A stretch of DNA of 64,000 nt from Mycobacterium sp. MFM001 (GTDB lineage: Bacteria; Actinomycetota; Actinomycetes; Mycobacteriales; Mycobacteriaceae), in NCBI RefSeq assembly GCF_003402475.1, contig NZ_BFAB01000001.1, positions 186,001-250,000 on the forward strand. Reading direction: 5' to 3'. Both the position numbers and the translations under genes were made by a program. Positions within the stretch are counted from its first letter, which is position 1; each line of letters begins with the position of its first letter. The notes under the pieces were generated by a model, which was given only the letters and a program-made list of their open reading frames with translations, made no database searches and was not told the origin of the DNA. This document shows positions 1 through 7,649 of the stretch, in pieces.

Positions 1-548
1 CCGGTGACGCCGTAGCTGCTCAGCCGACGGCTGACGTCGGCGAGGCCGATATCGCGGCGCTCCAACGCCTCCGACCAATCCGAGTCGGCGCTCCGCAGCC
101 GCCCGTCGGGGTGATCGGCCAGCCCGACCCGGGCCAGCCCGGCGGAGTTGAGGATCCATAGCACGCCGCTGCGGTGCTGAATGCGCACGGGCACAGCGGG
201 TGTCAGCGCATCCAGCGTCGTGCGGTCCAATGGCCCGGCAACCGAATCGTGGTAGCCGACGGCACGAATCCAGCCGTCATCGCCCGGTTCGGCGGTGGCC
301 AGCACGCTGCTCAGCGCGTCGCGGTCGCACACCTGGGGCGGCCCCACCTGAACCGAGGTTTCGGCGGCGGCCGCGGAGTGCAGGTGGACATGGTGGTCGT
401 GTATTCCGGGCATCACGGTTCCGCCCGCCGCGTCGTACACCTCTTCACCGGCCCGCGGTTCGAGGGCCTGACCCACCTCGTCGATCTGCGCGCCGACCCG
501 GACGTCGAGCACCGCGCCGTCCAGCCGGGTCGCATGTCGAATCAGCAC
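1..548 (-). CDS. Amidohydrolase (YtcJ-like, amidohydrolase_3), C-terminus cut by the window
   Basis: About 182 N-terminal residues are present; the rest runs off the window edge. The reading frame begins at a GTG at 548 that overlaps the stop of the upstream CoA-transferase gene (TGA at 544-542), so the two are translationally coupled. The fragment starts with a short beta-rich stretch and then has GTVMPGIHDHHVHLHS, the metal-binding HxH signature that follows the first strand in the metal-dependent amidohydrolase_3 family. These enzymes hydrolyse amide or formamide-like C-N bonds in the cytoplasm, but the substrate cannot be inferred. It is the last visible gene of a three-gene minus-strand run with the CoA-transferase and the MaoC-like gene. 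Family call is firm, substrate unknown. Confidence 0.72.
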   Translation of the reverse strand, partial: MLIRHATRLDGAVLDVRVGAQIDEVGQALEPRAGEEVYDAAGGTVMPGIHDHHVHLHSAAAAETSVQVGPPQVCDRDALSSVLATAEPGDDGWIRAVGYHDSVAGPLDRTTLDALTPAVPVRIQHRSGVLWILNSAGLARVGLADHPDGRLRSADSDWSEALERRDIGLADVSRRLSSYGVT

Positions 549-1720
549 GGCGCGCCCAGCTTTTCGGCAACAATGTGCATTACCGCGGCATTGTCGGCCC
601 CGAGTGGCGGCGCCGACGGGCTCGGTGGCGGCGGTTGCGGCGGGGCGACGGCTAAATCGCACGGCGGTGATGGCGGTAACGCGGCATAACTAGCGGCGAC
701 CTGCGCCATCGACACCTCGATCAGTTCGCCACCGCCACGCTGCAGCGACTGCGCCACCGTCCGCGCTGCCTCCAAGCCGGTGAGCGGATCGGCGATCGCG
801 TCGCCGCAGAACACCGGCCCTTCACCGATGAGTCCACCCGCGACGGCGGCGTCGTCGCCGAATGCCGCCCGGTCCGGTTGGCCGGCGTAACCGCCGATGC
901 GCAGCCATACCCGCCCGGCCGGGGCCGGCACGTCGTCGACGCTCAGCCGGCGTCGACGCAACGCCGCGGGCCGGGAACCCTCGACGGCGACGTCGGCCGC
1001 GGTCAGCAATGCCCGTAGCGCGTCATCCTCGAAATCCACGGCGTAGGAAAGCTTTCCGAAGTTCATCCAGTCGAAGAACGCCGGCTCGCCGCGACGGGTG
1101 CCGTCCGGCCGCGCCGGGCTTTCCACCTTGACGACGACGGCGCCGGCCCGGGCCAGTAGCTGAGTACACAGCGGGCCCGCCCACAGCGACGACAGGTCGG
1201 CCACCAGCAGCCCCTCGAGACCCCGCGGCTCGGCGCTGTCACCGATTCGTCGCACCACCGGCGCCGCCGGGGCCGCTTCACCCAGCGCCGCTGCGGCGAT
1301 ATCCAGCAGCTGGGCACGGCTGACCACGTCGCGCGTGGAACGTGTCGCGGCCCAATCGGTTAGCGCGGCCCAAGGGTCGACGGGGATGGTGTCGGATTCC
1401 AGCAGCGCGGGCAGTGCCTCGATGTCTTCGGGGCGCGGCAGCGCGATCGCACACCAGCCGTCGGCGGTGGGCAGCAGCCGGGTGGCGCCGCCCGCAGACA
1501 TCGAGCCCCGCCGGGTCAACCCGAGTAGCGCCGCGCGCCCCGCCAGTACCATGGCGGCGTCGACGTCGACACCGGTGAGTTCGGCGATCTCGGCGGTCAC
1601 CCGTCGGGCCTGGGTCAGCACGGCGGCGCGGGAGAAGTCGGGCGGGCCATCGGGCGGGCCGGTCAGATAAGCCAGCCCACTGCCGGCCCAGTCCGCTGCG
1701 ACCGCGTCCACGCCCACCAT
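542..1720 (-). CDS. CoA-transferase family III (CaiB/BaiF) protein
   Basis: This 392-residue protein begins at the ATG at 1720, 10 bp after the stop of the MaoC-like gene; the frame is open further upstream but that would overlap the neighbour. The core LEGLLVADLSSLWAGPLCTQ followed by LARAGAVVVKVESP and the GTRRGEPAFFDWMNFGK stretch is the typical N-terminal Rossmann part of family III CoA-transferases, here placed about 180 residues into the chain. The family moves CoA between carboxylic acids, or racemises acyl-CoAs as in Mcr. The stretch before the core looks like a second, weaker CaiB-like half. Pro-rich linker near the C-terminus. Inference: acyl-CoA metabolism together with the hotdog protein and fadE3. 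Substrate unknown. Confidence 0.75.
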   Translation of the reverse strand: MVGVDAVAADWAGSGLAYLTGPPDGPPDFSRAAVLTQARRVTAEIAELTGVDVDAAMVLAGRAALLGLTRRGSMSAGGATRLLPTADGWCAIALPRPEDIEALPALLESDTIPVDPWAALTDWAATRSTRDVVSRAQLLDIAAAALGEAAPAAPVVRRIGDSAEPRGLEGLLVADLSSLWAGPLCTQLLARAGAVVVKVESPARPDGTRRGEPAFFDWMNFGKLSYAVDFEDDALRALLTAADVAVEGSRPAALRRRRLSVDDVPAPAGRVWLRIGGYAGQPDRAAFGDDAAVAGGLIGEGPVFCGDAIADPLTGLEAARTVAQSLQRGGGELIEVSMAQVAASYAALPPSPPCDLAVAPPQPPPPSPSAPPLGADNAAVMHIVAEKLGAPC

Positions 1721-1730
1721 TGTGCGCGTG

Positions 1731-2717
1731 TCAGAACTGCAGCGCGGTGAACCGCCAGTCCAGCACCTGGCGGTCCGGCTCGTCCGATCCACTGACGGCG
1801 TAGACCAGCGACCGGAGCGTCAGCACGCCGCCGTGGTCGGTCGGCTGGGCGGACTCGACGTGCAGCTCGCTGTAGAGGGTGTCGCCCTCGTGCACCGGAC
1901 CGGTGTGGTCACAGGACTCCCAGCCCAGCACCGTCGCCACGTTGGGCAGCAACCGAGTGGTTTGCGCCAGCGCCAGGCCGATGGTGTGTCCGCCGTACAC
2001 CAGCCGACGTCCGCCGGCCCGTGAATCATGGTGCACCGCAGCAATGTTCAACGTGAGCCGGGCCAACTCGGGTGCACTGCTGACGATGTCGGCGCTGCTG
2101 TGCAACACCGCACCGGCCATGCCGGGATCGAAATGCGGCCCGGGGATGCGCTCGCGGAACACGGCGCCGCCCCACTGCTCGGTGGCCGACGGCGGTGGGA
2201 CCAGGTCGGTGCCGATCTTCGAGAGGTCGTCGGCGTGCTCGGCGGCGTCCGGCGCGGCGCCGGGGCTCAACGGCAGCATCGCGCAGCGGTAGAAGTCGAG
2301 CACCAGTCGATCGGCCTGGTCGATGGTGGTCATCCGCAAGGCCACCAGACCGGTGGGCGCCCGCCCGGGTTTTGCCGAGTTCTTCTTCAGACCCACCACC
2401 TCGGTGCGGGTGAACAGGCTGTCGCCGATCGCCGGGAAGCGATAGAAGACCAGCCCGCGATAGAACAGGTTGGCCTTGACGTGCTGGGTTACCAGCGTCG
2501 ACTGCCCGATCGCGACGTCGCAGACCAGCCCGGGGTGGGCCAGCGGTGCCGTCGACCCGGTGACCGCCTGCGACAACTCGGCGTCCAGGGGCAGCCGTAA
2601 CCGGTCGCCGAGGATGCTCTGATGCACCGCGGCCACCCCGGGGGACAGCGTCATCGACGGAGCGCCGGGAAAAACCTGGCCGACGTGCAGGTCGTCGAAG
2701 TACGGGCCGCCGGTCAT
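1731..2717 (-). CDS. Double-hotdog MaoC-like protein (Rv0216-like)
   Basis: 328 residues, close to M. tuberculosis Rv0216 (a protein of known double hotdog fold related to (R)-hydratases). The N-terminus PYFDDLHVGQVFPGAPSMTL is the usual MaoC-family opening, and a second hotdog repeat starts near residue 190 (RERIPGPHFDPGMAG). MaoC proteins hydrate enoyl-CoA or dehydrate 3-hydroxyacyl groups; whether this member is catalytic is not settled by sequence. It is divergent from fadE3, with only 14 bp between the two ATG codons, and leads a run with the CoA-transferase and amidohydrolase. The Rv0216/fadE3 divergent pair is also the arrangement in M. tuberculosis, which supports the call. Confidence 0.82.
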   Translation of the reverse strand: MTGGPYFDDLHVGQVFPGAPSMTLSPGVAAVHQSILGDRLRLPLDAELSQAVTGSTAPLAHPGLVCDVAIGQSTLVTQHVKANLFYRGLVFYRFPAIGDSLFTRTEVVGLKKNSAKPGRAPTGLVALRMTTIDQADRLVLDFYRCAMLPLSPGAAPDAAEHADDLSKIGTDLVPPPSATEQWGGAVFRERIPGPHFDPGMAGAVLHSSADIVSSAPELARLTLNIAAVHHDSRAGGRRLVYGGHTIGLALAQTTRLLPNVATVLGWESCDHTGPVHEGDTLYSELHVESAQPTDHGGVLTLRSLVYAVSGSDEPDRQVLDWRFTALQF

Positions 2718-2731
2718 GTCAGCATGGCCTG

Positions 2732-3874
2732 ATGAACCCCGAGGAAACCCTGCTGGTCGAGACGGTGCGTGAGTTCATCGACAAAGAGGTCAGACCGTCG
2801 GTGCGCGAAGTCGAGCATGCCAATGAGTATCCGCAAGTGTGGATCGAGCAGATGAAGCGCATCGGCATTTACGGCCTGGCCATCCCCGAGGAATACGGCG
2901 GGTCGCCGGTGTCGATGCCGTGCTATGTGCTGGTCACCCAGGAGCTGGCCCGCGGCTGGATGAGCCTGGCCGGCGCGATGGGCGGGCACACTGTGGTGGC
3001 CAAGCTGCTCGCGTTGTTCGGCACCGAGGAGCAGAAGCGCCGTTATCTGCCGGCGATGGCCACCGGCGAGCTGCGTGCCACGATGGCGCTCACTGAGCCC
3101 GGCGGCGGCAGCGATCTGCAGAACATGTCGACCACCGCGCTGCCCGACGGCGACGAGCTGGTGATCAACGGCACCAAGACCTGGATTTCCAATGCGCGGC
3201 GTTCGGGCCTGATTGCGTTGCTTTGCAAGACCGATCCACGCGCGACGCCACGTCACACCGGCATTTCCGTGGTGCTCGTCGAACCTGGGCCGGGGTTGGC
3301 GATCTCGCGGGATCTGCCCAAGCTGGGCTACAAGGGGGTGGAAAGCTGCGAGCTGTCCTTCGACGGCTACCGTGTTGCGGCATCGGCTGTTCTTGGCGGC
3401 GTGCCGGGTAAGGGGTTCGCGCAGATGATGAAAGGCCTTGAGACAGGCCGGATTCAGGTGGCGTCACGTGCGCTGGGGGTGGCGACGGCGGCGCTCGACG
3501 ATGCGCTGGCGTATGCGCAGCAACGGGAGAGCTTCGGCAAGCCGATCTGGGAGCATCAGGCCGTCGGCAACTACCTGGCCGATATGGCGACCAAACTCAC
3601 CGCCGCCCGCCAGCTCACCCGCTATGCGGCCGAACGCTATGACAGCGGCGAACGTTGCGACATGGAGGCCGGCATGGCCAAGCTGTTCGCCTCGGAGGTG
3701 GCGATGGAGATCGCGTTGAACGCCGTGCGCATTCACGGCGGCTACGGTTACTCCACCGAATACGACGTCGAGCGGTACTTCCGCGACGCCCCGCTGATGA
3801 TCGTCGGCGAGGGCACCAACGAAATCCAGCGCAACGTGATCGCCGGTCAACTGGTCGCCCGCGGCGGAATCTGA
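2732..3874 (+). CDS. fadE3: Acyl-CoA dehydrogenase FadE3
   Basis: 380 residues, full-length for the family. It oxidises acyl-CoA to trans-2-enoyl-CoA with FAD in the first step of beta-oxidation. Seen in the sequence: the FAD/substrate loop MALTEPGGGSDLQNM (about residues 113-127), the central beta-barrel domain, and the C-terminal helical motif ERYFRDAPLMIVGEGTNEIQ, in which Glu360 (GEG) is the expected catalytic base. It is divergently arranged with the Rv0216-like gene, as in M. tuberculosis Rv0215c/Rv0216. It is followed by the 61-bp palindrome at 3891. Chain-length preference cannot be read from the sequence. Assignment as FadE3 rests on the neighbours as well as the family. Confidence 0.88.
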   Translation: MNPEETLLVETVREFIDKEVRPSVREVEHANEYPQVWIEQMKRIGIYGLAIPEEYGGSPVSMPCYVLVTQELARGWMSLAGAMGGHTVVAKLLALFGTEEQKRRYLPAMATGELRATMALTEPGGGSDLQNMSTTALPDGDELVINGTKTWISNARRSGLIALLCKTDPRATPRHTGISVVLVEPGPGLAISRDLPKLGYKGVESCELSFDGYRVAASAVLGGVPGKGFAQMMKGLETGRIQVASRALGVATAALDDALAYAQQRESFGKPIWEHQAVGNYLADMATKLTAARQLTRYAAERYDSGERCDMEAGMAKLFASEVAMEIALNAVRIHGGYGYSTEYDVERYFRDAPLMIVGEGTNEIQRNVIAGQLVARGGI

Positions 3875-3890
3875 TGGCCTCCACCTCCGC

Positions 3891-3951
3891 GCCGAGTGTG
3901 CAGTTATGCCACGCTTTTTCGCTCCGGCCGTGCATTAACTCCACACTCGGC
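3891..3951. repeat. Palindromic intergenic element, copy A (61 bp)
   Basis: Imperfect inverted repeat filling the gap between fadE3 and the alpha/beta hydrolase. The left arm GCCGAGTGTGCAGTTATGC pairs with the reverse complement of the right arm, GCCGAGTGTGGAGTTAATGC. The spacer is T-rich. Same length and outer arms as the five other copies in the window. It could act as a terminator hairpin or be a dispersed element. Confidence 0.75.
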
Positions 3952-3962
3952 AGCGTTCGGAC

Positions 3963-4721
3963 ATGTTGAGCTCGCTGCAACGCCGGTTGATCTACTTCCC
4001 GTCGCCGGGGCCGCTGCCGCCCGCCAGCGCTGTGCTGCCCGGCGCCGAGGACGTCGTGCTGGACACCGACGACGGGCTGGCGCTGGGCGCGTGGTTCCTG
4101 CCCGGCCGTGTGCCCGGGCGTGCGGTGCTGGTATGCAACGGCAACGGGGGCGACCGCACGATGCGCGCGCCGTTGGCTGCCGCCCTGAACGCTGCGGGCC
4201 TGTCGGTGCTGCTGTTCGACTATCGCGGGTATGGCGGCAACCCCGGAGAGCCCTCGGAGAAGGGCTTAGCCGCCGATGCGCGCGCCGCCCTGGCGTTCCT
4301 GACGGCCCGCGCCGATCGGATCGCCTACTTTGGGGAGTCGTTGGGCGCCGCGGTCGCAGTCCGGCTCGCACTCGAATCTCCGCCGGCCGCTTTGGTGTTG
4401 CGGTCACCGTTCACGTCCCTGGTCGACGTCGGCCGGCTGCATTACCCGTGGCTGCCGGTCGGGGCGGTGCTCGTCGATCGCTACCCGTCGATCAGTCGGA
4501 TCGGCCGGGTGAGCGCACCGCTGTTGGTGATCGCCGGCCAGGCCGACACGCTGGTGCCGGCCAAGCTCAGCCGGCGGCTGTACGAGAACGCCAACGAGCC
4601 AAAGGAATTCGTGCTGGTGCCCGGCGCGGACCACAACAGCATCGAATTGCTGGACGGCGCTTTGATGCTCGACGCCGTCACCCGGTTCTTCCGCGAGCAC
4701 GGTGTGCTCGCCGGTCGCTGA
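3963..4721 (+). CDS. Alpha/beta hydrolase (BEM46/ABHD13-like)
   Basis: 252 residues with an alpha/beta-hydrolase fold. Seen: a short hydrophobic N-terminus (LQRRLIYFPSPGPLP), the oxyanion stretch VLVCNGNGGDR, nucleophile elbow FGESLG (Ser about residue 125), acid in AGQADTLVP and histidine in GADHNS. This pattern (LIYFP... then GNGGDR and YRGYGGN) is that of BEM46/ABHD13-type serine hydrolases, which may be membrane attached by the N-terminal segment. The substrate is unknown; an ester or peptide bond is expected. It converges with the VOC gene, leaving 3 bp between the stops. It is not part of the fadE3-fadD4 arrangement I know from M. tuberculosis and seems to be an insertion next to palindrome copy A. 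Confidence 0.78.
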   Translation: MLSSLQRRLIYFPSPGPLPPASAVLPGAEDVVLDTDDGLALGAWFLPGRVPGRAVLVCNGNGGDRTMRAPLAAALNAAGLSVLLFDYRGYGGNPGEPSEKGLAADARAALAFLTARADRIAYFGESLGAAVAVRLALESPPAALVLRSPFTSLVDVGRLHYPWLPVGAVLVDRYPSISRIGRVSAPLLVIAGQADTLVPAKLSRRLYENANEPKEFVLVPGADHNSIELLDGALMLDAVTRFFREHGVLAGR

Positions 4722-4724
4722 GTG

Positions 4725-5093
4725 TTACCACTGCACGCCGGTCGAGACGCAGAACTCGTTTTGTTCGGGATCCGACATCCTGACCCATCGGGTTTCGCCG
4801 AGGCTCTGCACGCCTTCATCGATGCGACGAGCCCCGAGTGCCTCGAGCCGATCGACCTCGGCCTCGACGTCGTCGACGACAATGTCGAGATGCATGCGGT
4901 TCTTTCCCGTTTTCGGCTCGGGTACCGCTTGCAGGAGGAGCGGCGAAGCGCTTCCTTCGTTGGGGACAAGCACAGCGAGATTCGCATCCATGTAGAAGTC
5001 GCGATAGCCGAGCGTCTCGCGCCAAAAGGTGGCCAGCCTGTTTGGGTCCTTACAGTCCAGCACGAGCTCGATTGTCGACCTGCGTCCCATCAT
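4725..5093 (-). CDS. VOC/glyoxalase-like domain protein
   Basis: 122 residues forming one vicinal-oxygen-chelate unit: beta-alpha-beta-beta-beta halves beginning IELVLDCKDPNRLATFWRE and MHLDIVVDDVEAEVDRLEALG, ending DPEQNEFCV. The pattern is that of the glyoxalase_6 subgroup. Such proteins can be metal-dependent isomerases, dioxygenases or binding proteins for small toxic compounds; nothing here fixes the activity. Two ATG codons stand together at the start (5093 and 5090). Convergent with the hydrolase and 27 bp downstream of the enoyl-CoA hydratase gene's opposite-end neighbour. Family certain, function not. Confidence 0.72.
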   Translation of the reverse strand: MMGRRSTIELVLDCKDPNRLATFWRETLGYRDFYMDANLAVLVPNEGSASPLLLQAVPEPKTGKNRMHLDIVVDDVEAEVDRLEALGARRIDEGVQSLGETRWVRMSDPEQNEFCVSTGVQW

Positions 5094-5120
5094 GCGCCTT
5101 TCGCTGCGCGAACCGAGAAG

Positions 5121-6011
5121 TCACCGCTCGCTTTTCGCGTCCACCAGCCCCCACGCCAATGCGGCGTCGACATCGATCGTCTGCCCGCTCAGCACCAAAT
5201 ACGCTGTGCGCCAACGGCCGATGCGACGGGTGACGCTGACGGTGCCGCCAGCGCCGGGGATCAAACCAAGGCTCAGTTCGGGCAGCCCGAATACCGAATC
5301 TGGCGCCGCCACAACCCGTCCGCAGAACGCCGCCATCTCCAGTCCGCTCCCCAACACCCGACCGTGCACCTCGGCGCGGCAGGCCGGCCCGAGCCGGGCG
5401 GTCAACTCGTCGAGGACCAGCGCCGGGCTGTAGCGGGTGCGGGCCAGATGCGCGCTGGCGGGATCGCTGAAGGTGCCGAATTCGGCGAGGTCGCCGCCGC
5501 TGCAGAACGACGGCCCGTTGCCGGACAACACCACTTCGTCGACGGAGACGTCGTAGCGCGCCACGTCGAGCGCCTCCAGAAGCGCGGCGCGCGCGTCGGT
5601 GGAAAACGCGTTGTGTCGCGACGGCCGATTGAACCTGACCCGCAGGGTATTGCCGTCGCGTTCGGCCCGGACCGGGTCGGGGATCTCGGGCATGCTCGCC
5701 GGACCGCGATCGGCAAGCCAGCGGGCGAATTCCGGGCCGGATTGCAGCGTCGAATAGGCCAGTGATTCGGTGATCACCCCGCGAAATGCGGGCGCGCCGG
5801 GATCTACCGCACGCAGCACGTCGTCACACACGGCGGCAGCCAATGGCCAACGCTCCAGCCGCTCAACGAGTTCGGCGACTGCGGCATCAACCGACAGCAC
5901 GGTGACCACTCGTCGGTCGTCGCAGGGAGCCTGGCTCAGCGTGAAAGTTGCTTCGTCACTGATGCTCTCGACACCGACGACGATCCCCGCCAGCAACTCG
6001 ACGACTCTCAC
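5121..6011 (-). CDS. Enoyl-CoA hydratase/isomerase family protein
   Basis: 296 residues, starting at a GTG (6011-6009) that overlaps the fadD4 stop codon as GTGA, so it is the second gene of a coupled pair. The crotonase core lies in the C-terminal two thirds: LRVRFNRPSRHNAFS, the oxyanion loop FCSGGDLAEFG, and LIPGAGGTVSVTRRIG in the second active-site region. The first about 110 residues precede the crotonase domain and are unusual for this family, which normally starts directly with it. Expected reaction: hydration or isomerisation of enoyl-CoA esters produced after FadD4/FadE3. The usual catalytic Glu near the oxyanion hole is not obvious to me, so the exact reaction is left open. Confidence 0.78.
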   Translation of the reverse strand: MRVVELLAGIVVGVESISDEATFTLSQAPCDDRRVVTVLSVDAAVAELVERLERWPLAAAVCDDVLRAVDPGAPAFRGVITESLAYSTLQSGPEFARWLADRGPASMPEIPDPVRAERDGNTLRVRFNRPSRHNAFSTDARAALLEALDVARYDVSVDEVVLSGNGPSFCSGGDLAEFGTFSDPASAHLARTRYSPALVLDELTARLGPACRAEVHGRVLGSGLEMAAFCGRVVAAPDSVFGLPELSLGLIPGAGGTVSVTRRIGRWRTAYLVLSGQTIDVDAALAWGLVDAKSER

Positions 6012-7522
6012 GAATACTTCTTGACCAGCTCGCCTTTGACCATCTTGCCGGTCTCGGTGCGCGGCAGCTCCGCTTCGAACGAGATCGACCGCGGACACTT
6101 GTAGTGCGCCAAGCGATCCCGCAGCCATTCCAGCAGCTCGTCGGCAAACGTGTGTGTGGCGTCGGCCGGGTCGACGGTCTGCACCACCGCCTTGACGCTT
6201 TGGCCCATCTCGTCGTCCGGAATGCCGAACACGGCCGCATCCAACACTTTCGGATGCGTCACCAACATGTTCTCTGCTTCCTGCGGGTAGATGTTCACCC
6301 CGCCGGAGATGATCATGTGATGGCGGCGATCGGTCAGGTACAGGTAGCCCTCGTCGTCGACGTAGCCGACGTCGCCGACGGTGACCCAGCCGTGCTTGTC
6401 CCGAGAGGCCGCGGTTTTCGTTGCGTCGTTGAGGTATTCGAACGCATAGCCGCCCTCGAAGTAGATCTCCCCGGCCTGCCCCGGCGGCAGCTCGTCGCCG
6501 TTTTCGTCGAGGATGTGTATCTGGCAGGCCATCGGCTTGCCCACCGATCCCGGATGGGCCAGCCACTCCTCGGCGGTGATCAACGTCGACCCGATGGCTT
6601 CCGATGACGCGTAGTACTCGTCGATGATCGGGCCCCACCAGTCGATCATCTGTTTCTTGATCTCCACCGGGCATGGCGCCGCCGCGTGGATCACCCGCTG
6701 CAGGCTCGACAGGTCATACGAATTGCGCACTGACTCAGGCAGTTTGAGCATGCGGGTGAACATGGCCGGCACGAACTGGCCGTGGGTGACCCGGTAGCGC
6801 TGGATCGCGTCGAGGCAGCCTTCGGGGTCGAACTTCTCCAAGACCACGGTGGTGATGCCGCCGGCCTGCACGCTCATCGACCACACCGACGGCGCGGTGT
6901 GGTAGAGCGGCGCCGGGCTCAGGTAGATCGACTCCGGCGTCATCCAAAAGCCCACCAGCGCCGACATCATGCCGGGCGCCTCGGCCGGTGGCACATGCGG
7001 CAGCTCGCGCTTGATGCCCTTGGGCCGGCCGGTGGTGCCCGACGAATACTGCAGCAGGTCGCCCTCGCGCTCGTCGTCGATCGGCGTATCCGGTTGATCG
7101 GCAACGCATTCCGGGTAGCGCTGCCAGCCGGCGAGGTCGTCGTCGGCGATCATGAGCAGATCGGGCAACCCGCCCGGCAGATGCTCCGCCAGGTTCTCGC
7201 ACGTTTTCCGCAGCGCAGCCGAACCGATGATCGCCTTGGCGGCACTGTTGTCGACGATGTAGGCGGCTTCCGCCGCGGTCAGGTGGGTGTTGATCGGTAC
7301 GTAGTACAAGCCGCTGCGCCGCGCGGCCCACATGACGGCGTGGATGTGCTCGTTGTTCTCCATGAGGATCGCGACCGAGTCACCCTCGACCAGCCCGGCG
7401 CGGCGAAAGTAATGCGCCAGCCGATTGGCCCGGGCTTCCAGTTCGTCGAAGGTGATGACCGTGCCCGACGGATGGAGGATGACCGCTGGCTTACCGGTGC
7501 CGACATGCTCGCGAATCTGCAT
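6008..7522 (-). CDS. fadD4: Acyl-CoA synthetase FadD4 (AMP-forming)
   Basis: 504 residues of the ANL adenylate-forming superfamily. It activates a carboxylic acid with ATP to acyl-AMP and then transfers it to CoA. Seen: P-loop-like A3 motif YSSGTTGRPKG (residues 159-169), the YYASSEAIG substrate/adenine region, the hinge region TVGDVGYVDDEGYLYLTDRRHHMIISGGVNIYP, and the C-terminal catalytic lysine in PRTETGKMVKGEL. The ATG at 7522 is 6 nt behind TACAGT on the minus strand, suggesting a leaderless transcript, with an 18-bp palindrome just upstream. It overlaps the enoyl-CoA hydratase gene. Synteny with fadE3 supports FadD4. The acid substrate is unknown. Confidence 0.87.
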   Translation of the reverse strand: MQIREHVGTGKPAVILHPSGTVITFDELEARANRLAHYFRRAGLVEGDSVAILMENNEHIHAVMWAARRSGLYYVPINTHLTAAEAAYIVDNSAAKAIIGSAALRKTCENLAEHLPGGLPDLLMIADDDLAGWQRYPECVADQPDTPIDDEREGDLLQYSSGTTGRPKGIKRELPHVPPAEAPGMMSALVGFWMTPESIYLSPAPLYHTAPSVWSMSVQAGGITTVVLEKFDPEGCLDAIQRYRVTHGQFVPAMFTRMLKLPESVRNSYDLSSLQRVIHAAAPCPVEIKKQMIDWWGPIIDEYYASSEAIGSTLITAEEWLAHPGSVGKPMACQIHILDENGDELPPGQAGEIYFEGGYAFEYLNDATKTAASRDKHGWVTVGDVGYVDDEGYLYLTDRRHHMIISGGVNIYPQEAENMLVTHPKVLDAAVFGIPDDEMGQSVKAVVQTVDPADATHTFADELLEWLRDRLAHYKCPRSISFEAELPRTETGKMVKGELVKKYS

Positions 7523-7528
7523 GCGCAG

Positions 7529-7562
7529 ACTGTACCGCCGCCAAACTTGACAGCTGTCAAGT
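7529..7562 (-). promoter_or_regulatory. fadD4 promoter with 18-bp palindromic operator
   Basis: On the minus strand a TACAGT -10 box (7534-7529) lies 6 nt before the fadD4 ATG. Upstream, 7545-7562 is the perfect palindrome ACTTGACAGCTGTCAAGT, whose TTGACA half overlaps the -35 region. The form TTGACA-N2-TGTCAA resembles operators of TetR/FadR-type regulators, so acyl-CoA-responsive repression is plausible, but no cognate regulator gene is adjacent. Confidence 0.65.
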
Positions 7563-7576
7563 GGTGGGGTGTTCGC

Positions 7577-7638
7577 CGCGAACGTGCGTAGTTGTACGCG
7601 AAATCCGGTCCAAACCTGTGCAACTGCGCACGCTCGCG
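7577..7638. repeat. Palindromic intergenic element, copy B (62 bp)
   Basis: Inverted repeat between the pckA stop and the fadD4 promoter. Arms: CGCGAACGTGCGTAGTTGTAC against the reverse complement of the right arm, which differs at only three positions. It has the same overall length and the same outer CGA-x-x-GTG core as the other copies. It lies where M. tuberculosis carries nadR and Rv0213c, which are absent here. Confidence 0.65.
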
Positions 7639-7649
7639 CAGGAGGGTGA

